From Bolinopsis microptera (taxonomy: Eukaryota > Ctenophora > Tentaculata > Lobata > Bolinopsidae): 64,000 nucleotides of DNA. The position numbers were made by a program, and so were the translations under genes. Below, piece by piece: positions 57,211 through 64,000 of this stretch (position 1 is the first letter of the stretch; each line of letters begins with the position of its first letter). The stretch is from NCBI RefSeq assembly GCF_026151205.1, contig NC_087076.1, positions 17,843,419 through 17,907,418 of the forward strand. Reading direction: 5' to 3'. Below the pieces are notes generated by a model, which ran no database searches, was not told the DNA's origin, and worked only from the letters and a program-made list of their open reading frames with translations.

Positions 57211-59553
57211 TCAGGTTGGCGGGACATAGACAAATCTGCATGTACCAGGTGCTTCCTCCAGTTCTTTCTTCAACTCACCCATAGTGTAGTCATTCCTACC
57301 GACCAATATTATTGAACAGTAAACTCTGGCTCTCGACACAGCCAAGTAAAGTGCTGGAATCAATTTCATCTTTTCTACAATTACAGCAACCACAGCTGGC
57401 CATTCCATTGACCTGCAATTATCATTGCATTCCACATCAATTCTACCTTTTATTTCATTCTTCTCCAACATTTCTTCAACTGTTTTGGTGATTTTATCCT
57501 TATGCTTTTCAGTGAATAAGTATGAAGTTTTCTTCATGTCACCCACGTTTTTTTCTGATCGGATTTTGGCAAATCTATCACTGCATACATCACTGTAAAG
57601 CAAACCAATATCACTGATGTCAAGATGGCTTTCATGACCTGCAAGCTTCCTCAACTCATCAGCTAAAACAACAGTATAATCTATATCATCATCAATCAAG
57701 TAAATCACAGGTATGGTGCCTCTGTAAAAATGACCAATCTGCTGTTTGGGAAGATAACTCGGCCACTCGGTTGCCAAATTGTACCATGGTCTTTTCTCAA
57801 AATAACGCCTTATACCTTCTAAAAAGCTAGAAATATCAAAAGTGTTTCTGAGATTGACTGACAATGTTTTGACCTCGAATATCAGCTTCAAAGCATTTAA
57901 TTGTTTTGAATGTACATTGGTTTGATGAAACATTTCATGCCCATCTTGCTGAGCAAGATCACAGAGTATCCATATCCAGCTGCTTGCATCTTCCTGATTT
58001 TCATAGATGGACATGGCCAGTTCATAGATCATATCTATGAAATTAGATTTTAAGGGCGATTGAGGATTAACCAAGGTGGTAGGACCAGATTGTGCAGCCC
58101 ACCATGCAAATATGTCCAAGTGAAGATCATCGATGAAGATGTGGTGACCACCGGTTTTAGTGAGACTGCAGAGCAAATTCACTAAATAGTCAACCCCTAA
58201 AAACCGTGTTTTTAGTAGGATGATAATGCTAGCACATTGAGTAATCTTGGGCAGTGGATCCTCTAAATCAATGACTGATATCATTTCACATAAGTCTTTC
58301 TTTAGGTTATTGAAAAATGTTTGGTGATATTCTTCAACATTATTTTCAACAAAATCTGGAAGCACTAATATCACCTTTCTGTTCAGTGATGTAGTCACTG
58401 GATCAAGAGCAAGCTGAATGATTTTGCCGATCATAACAACAGTCTTGCCTGAACCAGCAGGACCATCAACCCACAGAAGTCTGTTTTTACTCTCAAACAT
58501 CTCCTGTTGATGGCTGGTGAGGCAATTGACGTTCAGATATTCTGTAAATATGTCTGATGCTTTTCTGATCATATCATTTTCAGGGTAATTTTTATTTTTC
58601 ATTTTATTTTTTCCTGAAGAATTTTTCAGCTTTAATTGACTCTCTTCAATTGATCTTCTTGTAACATGTGCTTGTCTTAGTTTTTCATCTATATCTTTGA
58701 TGCATTTGGTTAAGCTGCATTTTGTAGCATCCCATTTATTGTCAATATTGATGCACCAAAGTCCAAGTAGAGCGGATTTTAAATTCTCCATTTTGGCATT
58801 CTTGTCATCAGATGAGGTTGGCAGAGATGGGATATTGTCATCAAACCACTTAGCAAAGTCAATGAGATCATCTTTAAATATAAGGTTGCCATATGATCCA
58901 GCAGCTTCTTTCCTTGAAATGTTACAGAGTACTGTGAATTCATGGACAGTAACAGAATGATCAATAGCAGTAATCAGTTCAACCATTCTTTTTCTTTGTC
59001 TAAGCGCATCATTGCAGCATCCATCAAACTTCTTTCGGATCATTTCATCATCAGAGGTACTGGACAAATTTAGTCCTTTGACCTCAAAAACAGCAACAAA
59101 ATAATTCCCTATCACAATGAAGTCACACTCCCCTTCATTGTTCTTCAATTTGTTGTGGCAAGAATGTGGCTGTTGAGGGTGTTCAGAACAATCTTTTGGA
59201 CAATCTTTCCTGCAATTTTTTCTGCAATTCTTTTTGTTGCACAAGTGACTCGGCAGGAACGCAGAATACTGTTCATGTGAATAATCTAACTGATGCAAAA
59301 CTAATATATCTCTGTCAACCCCCTCCAAACATCTATACAGTATAACTTCAGTCTCAAAACCTTCTTGAAGCTCCTTTTCTGCAGCATTTTGGCCTTGAAG
59401 TGGTATGCCATCAGGTAGTTTGTCAATAAATTTTGATTCCGGTATTGGAGGCATCATAAGGGGTCCTTTCAATTTGTCATCTCTCAGAATATAACTTTGA
59501 AGGATTCTTTTTCCCACTTTCGACTCGATTAACTCCCTCAGTTTTGAGGTCAT
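57211..59553 (-). CDS. NERD nuclease / superfamily-1 helicase protein, intronless
   Basis: One exon, 780 aa. Residues 142-160 (GECDFIVIGNYFVAVFEVKG) form a nuclease-related domain core of the PD-(D/E)xK type, with Asp144 and Glu157-Val-Lys159. A Cys/His-rich insert (105-132, CNKKNCRKNCRKDCPKDC...) just before it may bind zinc. The SF1 helicase part has Walker A GPAGSGKT at 364-371, Walker B FIDD at 473-476, motif III CDLAQQ at 531, motif IV LSVNLRNT at 564, motif V SMEWPAV at 715 and motif VI YLAVSRAR at 736-743. All key residues look intact, except that motif II is DDLH rather than DEAQ. In bacteria such fusions occur in defence loci; animal members are poorly characterised. The lack of introns in an intron-rich region could reflect retroposition or transfer. 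The acceptor AG is 1 nt before the ATG. Specific function is unknown. Confidence 0.85.
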   Translation of the reverse strand: MTSKLRELIESKVGKRILQSYILRDDKLKGPLMMPPIPESKFIDKLPDGIPLQGQNAAEKELQEGFETEVILYRCLEGVDRDILVLHQLDYSHEQYSAFLPSHLCNKKNCRKNCRKDCPKDCSEHPQQPHSCHNKLKNNEGECDFIVIGNYFVAVFEVKGLNLSSTSDDEMIRKKFDGCCNDALRQRKRMVELITAIDHSVTVHEFTVLCNISRKEAAGSYGNLIFKDDLIDFAKWFDDNIPSLPTSSDDKNAKMENLKSALLGLWCINIDNKWDATKCSLTKCIKDIDEKLRQAHVTRRSIEESQLKLKNSSGKNKMKNKNYPENDMIRKASDIFTEYLNVNCLTSHQQEMFESKNRLLWVDGPAGSGKTVVMIGKIIQLALDPVTTSLNRKVILVLPDFVENNVEEYHQTFFNNLKKDLCEMISVIDLEDPLPKITQCASIIILLKTRFLGVDYLVNLLCSLTKTGGHHIFIDDLHLDIFAWWAAQSGPTTLVNPQSPLKSNFIDMIYELAMSIYENQEDASSWIWILCDLAQQDGHEMFHQTNVHSKQLNALKLIFEVKTLSVNLRNTFDISSFLEGIRRYFEKRPWYNLATEWPSYLPKQQIGHFYRGTIPVIYLIDDDIDYTVVLADELRKLAGHESHLDISDIGLLYSDVCSDRFAKIRSEKNVGDMKKTSYLFTEKHKDKITKTVEEMLEKNEIKGRIDVECNDNCRSMEWPAVVAVIVEKMKLIPALYLAVSRARVYCSIILVGRNDYTMGELKKELEEAPGTCRFVYVPPT

Positions 59554-60547
59554 TCTGAAAGAGACAGGGTTTGGAAAAATTACACTAGCTATGTATGTAT
59601 AACATGGCTAACGAGGAGGATGGGGTCTAAAACTGTCAAAGTCTGGCTTAGGAAACGTGTGAAAGGTCCTTTAATACTCTGGATCGAAATATTATCATAA
59701 AAAGACATTTAGATAAGGACACGTTCATTGAAGTTTGAGGATATTGGTAAATATTAGTGACCCTACTAAATGGCACGATGATGTAAAATGTGTCACACTA
59801 TAAAACTATATAAACCCTCAATGGTTAGGATAATCGTTTCATCCTCTAGATAAACTTTGTCGCATAACGATATCTTTATCAGACGATAAGATATCGCTTA
59901 AATGCGGCCGGCAGTGAGTTGTAAACTTTGTCACACTATAAAAATGTGACAGAGTTTATATGGACCACTTGTTGCCGTGTTTGACCAAATTTTCGAATTT
60001 CAAATTTATAGGATAGTTGCATATGACTATTATCTACATATTTAGCGACTTTTTTCGTTAAATGGTAGCACCATGTAAAAACCGTCACACATTTAAGAAA
60101 TGTATATGAGGGATGTTTATGACATCCTGACAAGAAATGCCGAATAGTCTAGCATTATTTTGTGAGCTGAATGTGTTTGGAATTGTTCACATATTTCATT
60201 GTTATAGGCAAATACAAATACAGAAGGCAGAAATAGGTAAATTTAGTCACATAAATTTGTATGATATCTCAACACATGTGTGAAATTGAGTAAATATTAG
60301 TATACCAACTTAAACACCCTATATTACGTACTATGGATCAATTAACAATATTTCAACCATACGCCGGTCACATAAATTATTATATGGCAGTGATATGTTA
60401 ACATTGGCAAAATTTCAACACCTGAACAGGGTAAAAATTTGTAAATTTCGTCACAAAAAAAATATTATAACTTTATTTGCTCCGTGTTAGCAAAATAACT
60501 AATTTATCGACATAGTGATGGTGATAAAGTAACATTATATACTAATT

Positions 60548-61230
60548 GAGGTATGATTCTTCAAAATAGGGGCAAGAAATGTAAATTTCGTCACATCAGC
60601 CATAGCATTAGTTAGATAGATTTTCTTTCATATCAATAGTCCTTATTATAGTTAGAATGGATTTATACAGGAAATATAGAAACCCATGCCAATTTTTCAT
60701 CACATTGAAATTATACTGTTGGGGCAGGAAAAGTGAATTTCGTCACATTTCAGTAACTTAGTAAAATTAAACTCAACATTGTTAAACTTGAGTTCTAATT
60801 TGCTGAACAATAACCAACCAATAATTCCTGGAAGAAAATTGAATTTTAACCGAGGTATGGTTCTTCAAAATAGGGGCAAGAAATGTAAATTTCGTCACAT
60901 ACGTCATTTTAAAATTTAGATAGATTTTCTTTCATATCAATAGTCCTTATTATAGTTAGAATGGATTTATACAGGAAATATAGAAACCCATGCCAATTTT
61001 TCATCACATTGAAATTATACTGTTGGGGCAGGAAAAGTAAATTTCGTCACATTTCAGTAACTTAGTAAAATTAAACTCAGCATTGTTAAACTTGAGTTCT
61101 ATTTTGCTAAACAATAACCAACCAATAATTCCTGAATTCTAACCGAGGTATGGTTCTTCAAAATAGGGTCAAGAAATGTAAATTTCGTCACATACGAGTA
61201 CGTCATTGTAAAATTTAGATAGAATTTCTT
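60548..61230. repeat. ~300-bp tandem repeat inside the TIR element, 2.3 copies
   Basis: Anchors 'gaggtatg.ttcttcaaaat' at 60548, 60852 and 61145 (periods 304 and 293). Each full unit holds two copies of the GTCACA motif. Confidence 0.9.
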
Positions 61231-61374
61231 TCACGTGAACAGTCCTAATTACAGTCCGAAATGATTAATACAGAGATACAGGAAATATAAAAACCCCGGC
61301 CCATTTTATAATGTATGTAATATGTTAATCACAGACTATTTCATTCTATAATCATTGTTTCCAAATTTAACCTA

Positions 61375-61805
61375 TTTATGATGTCTTATCATTTCGTGAC
61401 GATGTGTACATCAACTGCCCTATACTTGAATCAACTGTATCCGTGTATCGTCCTAATATAGAGTTTTCCCGCAAAATTTAACTTATTTACGATGCCGTAT
61501 CATTTTGTGACGATGTTTACATCAACTGCCCTATACTTGAATCAACTGTATCCGTGTATCGTCCTTATATAGAGTTTTCCCGCAAAATGTAACCTATTTA
61601 CGATGTCGTATCATTTTGTGACGATGTTTACAACAACTGCCCTATACTTGAATAAACTGTATCCGTGTATCGTCCTTATATAGATTTTCCCCGCAAAATG
61701 TAACCTATTTACGATGTCGTATCATTTTGTGACGATGTTTACATCAACTGCCCTATACTTGAATCAACTGTATCCGTGTATCGTCCTTATATAGAGTTTT
61801 CCCGC
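61375..61805. repeat. ~111-bp tandem repeat inside the TIR element, four copies
   Basis: Anchors 'attttgtgacgatgtttaca' (or near copies) at 61391, 61502, 61612 and 61724. Each unit also has 'ctgccctatacttgaat' and 'tatagagttttcccgc'. Confidence 0.93.
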
Positions 61806-62379
61806 CTTCCAAACCAAAATCAGATAAAAATGATTTCGGAAATTCACCCAGAATTTCAAATTCCATATAATGTGACAGAATTTACATCATTTCCCAATAA
61901 CCAAGTGCATGTATTAGCTAACTTTTCAAAACAACATATTTTAAGGCTATGATTGGCAGAAGAACCATCAAATAATGAGTTGAAAGGGTTTTGAGGACAC
62001 CTCACAGTAGAAAAGAGGTCTCGTATTCTGAGTGTGACAAAGTTTACGAAATATTGCCTTAAAGCTGTTCGATCCGTGCCCTTTAACCAATGTTGTATCA
62101 TAATTGTTAGATTGACCTAATCTACTATATTTCAGACCAAGGAATGATAATTGGGCAGCTATGGTAAACAATGTCACAAAAATGTGACATTTTTTACATT
62201 ATAGTGCCTAAAAGCAATACATTTTATTTCTGAGCAGTGCATATGGGAGTATGGGTCACGTGGCTAATGTTCAGAACTTATGAACACGCTAGATTAATAG
62301 ATGCTAAAATTAAGCCACTATCGTCGAAAACGCTATTTTAGAAATTTACCAATATCCTCAAACTTCAATGAACGTGTCC

Positions 62380-64000
62380 ATAAAGAGTTTTATCGACAGT
62401 CTAGTGCTGCTGAGATATCTAACTACAGATGCATGAAACAGGAGGTTTGGTTTGTCTGTTATAGATTCGAGGACAGTCAGTTCTATAGATTTCTGTGGTG
62501 AGCCTCCATATTTGACTCCGCGGAATAAGCAGGAAACCATGATTGAGGGTACTACTTTTGGTCTAGGGTATTTTTCACCACAGATGTAATAAGCAGTCAT
62601 ACCTTTCATGTCTACAAGAAGCTATATCTGAAATTAATCGCGTCTCCTGTAATCTCCTGTAAAACCAATGAAATCGGCCCTGCAGATGAACCCATTCTAG
62701 TCATTATGATGAAAATATGAAATGTGCTAACTGCTAGCTGGAATTACATATATTTATCAACAAATTTCAGACTATAATTGCCTATAGAAAATTATGCAAT
62801 AAAATTATACAACATGGGCAGGTTACAAACAATTATATTCTATACAAATTACAATATCCCTTATAAAAACAGATGTTTTGCCCGATCCCACTAAATCGCT
62901 CACCCAAATTAAAAAAAATTCTTGTGAATAGGCCCTGAGGGTATGAAGTGATCTTAATCAGCGTATTTTTTATGCTGATTTCAAATCACCCCCATGACGT
63001 GGGGTAAAAATGCTTCCCTGGAAAGTTCATATTATAAGGCACAGCACCCATACTCGAAAAAAAGCTTTAAAATCGTACAAGAAAAATGTATGGTCAGGAA
63101 CAGTGAAACAAATTTTTTTGAAACAAATTTAAAATTTTATCCTTTATTTTACAATCATAATATAATAATATTTATAAGCCTCCGTTTTGAAAGTTTTAAA
63201 TTTTAATATATTCACATTTCTATTTAAAATTCAATTTAATGTATAAGTCAACAGGTCGTAATAATACAGAATGTTTAATATATTTTTTTAAAGGGGGAAC
63301 CCCCAACCCATGTAGCTGAGACACCTCACAGCAAATTGACCAAAGTGGCTCTTGCTTGTGATCGGTGCATCAACTACCCGCCGAAGCTTTCGTCCGTAAA
63401 ATTGTATACAATATAAAATAGTACAGTAAAATATTTACAAAATTTACATAAACATACAGAATAAATTTACATAAATAATACAGAATATTGAAACTGTCCC
63501 TTTGATCACGAATCAATACGAACAAAAAGGTATAGTAGATTGATAACAGCGTGAATATGAGGTAAATAAGATGAGCTATAGGAATTATGAATAGACATGT
63601 TTCGCTCTATAAGGCAGCTGACCCAGGCCGAATCTATCGAGCACAAAATAAAACGATGAAACATTTTTCCTGTAAGCTTATAGGAAAACTATACTAGCTT
63701 TTTACTTTATTTTACTTTACTTTATATATCACATTATCCAATCGTGTCCTAACATTCCCTATTCGCAAAGTCAATATCCCATTCACTGTAATTGATAAGC
63801 TAAGAAGGTACACGAAAGTCGAAACGTGTGTGAACAATGTTGTGTTATCAAGCTATCGTCGTGCAAAGTACCTACAGCTTTACACGTCACGAGGCACACT
63901 GTTCCTACTCAAGTTAAGTATAATTGCATCCTACGGGGAGCAAATCCTACGGGGAGCAAATCCTGGGCAACGAATTCTACAGAAAAGAGCATACTAAACC
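62380..64000. other. Right-end DNA, nothing recognised
   Basis: AT-rich DNA with short frames that match no family I know. A 16-bp unit 'tcctacggggagcaaa' is repeated twice at about 63929-63960. Confidence 0.45.

Larger units (their letters stand above)
59717..62379. mobile_element. 2.66 kb non-autonomous element with perfect 36-bp inverted ends
   Basis: GGACACGTTCATTGAAGTTT at 59717 starts a 36-bp repeat whose exact inverted copy ends at 62379. ATAA directly flanks both ends (59713-59716, 62380-62383), a possible 4-bp target duplication. There is no transposase. The motif GTAAA-n4-GTCACA (often GTAAATTTCGTCACA) occurs about ten times in plus orientation between 59783 and 61191, and its reverse complement appears mainly near the right end, as expected for subterminal binding sites. 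The left end is only 164 bp upstream of the NERD-helicase ATG, so the element occupies its upstream region. Confidence 0.85.

Noticed and set aside
62301-62609. Overlapping frames on both strands at the right edge of the TIR element
   Set aside because: The plus frame crosses the element end at 62379, neither has family resemblance, and both are within chance length for this base composition.

Overview
This is nuclear DNA from a multicellular animal, not a microbe. The genes are split by short GT-AG introns, intergenic DNA is AT-rich and full of repeats, and several encoded families are animal-specific or animal-typical: interferon regulatory factor (IRF), DOCK, AF9/ENL and a class A GPCR. 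Compact introns, the invertebrate-style IRF genes and the abundant small DNA transposons suggest an early-branching invertebrate such as a cnidarian, but nothing in the window fixes the species.

Layout. 1-61 is the truncated end of a tRNA-Leu(CAG). 62-9100 is repeat-rich: two direct repeat copies at 2489-3025 and 8395-8805, and a 1.76 kb hAT-like element with an 8-bp target duplication at 4588-6351. Between the repeats lies an unrecognised intronless gene of internal repeats (6555-8068) whose reading frame is split at a canonical slippery run. A five-exon GPCR (9122-11660, +) carries a minisatellite built from its own exon-3 splice donor. On the minus strand follow the first seven exons of a DOCK-family exchange factor (17176 to 14256), then an intronless ORC3 gene (19607 to 17670). 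19.6-22.7 kb holds LINE and foldback-element debris.

The centre (22703-34428, +) is a tandem pair of IRF genes of twelve and thirteen exons. They share a divergent IRF DNA-binding domain and an IRF-association domain, but have different C-termini. IRF-A has about fifteen heptad repeats and a Cys-rich tail. IRF-B has a canonical WW domain, an architecture I do not know from described IRFs.

The right side is all on the minus strand: V-ATPase subunit C (41934 to 37584, with a MULE transposon in intron 2), the RIC1 Rab6-GEF subunit (48259 to 42783), an AF9/ENL YEATS protein (53089 to 49141), NADH-cytochrome b5 reductase (56569 to 54421), and an intronless NERD nuclease/superfamily-1 helicase protein (59553 to 57211). 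Immediately upstream of the last gene is a 2.66 kb element with perfect 36-bp inverted repeats that carries many copies of one short motif. The housekeeping genes look unlinked in function. The two IRFs and the NERD-helicase are plausible innate-immunity genes, by family only.

Exon borders were derived by hand from GT/AG sites, frame continuity and family resemblance. Recurrent themes are minisatellites that duplicate splice junctions, start codons placed 1 or 5 nt after a 3' splice site, very long poly-G/poly-C runs, and well-preserved transposon ends with target duplications.
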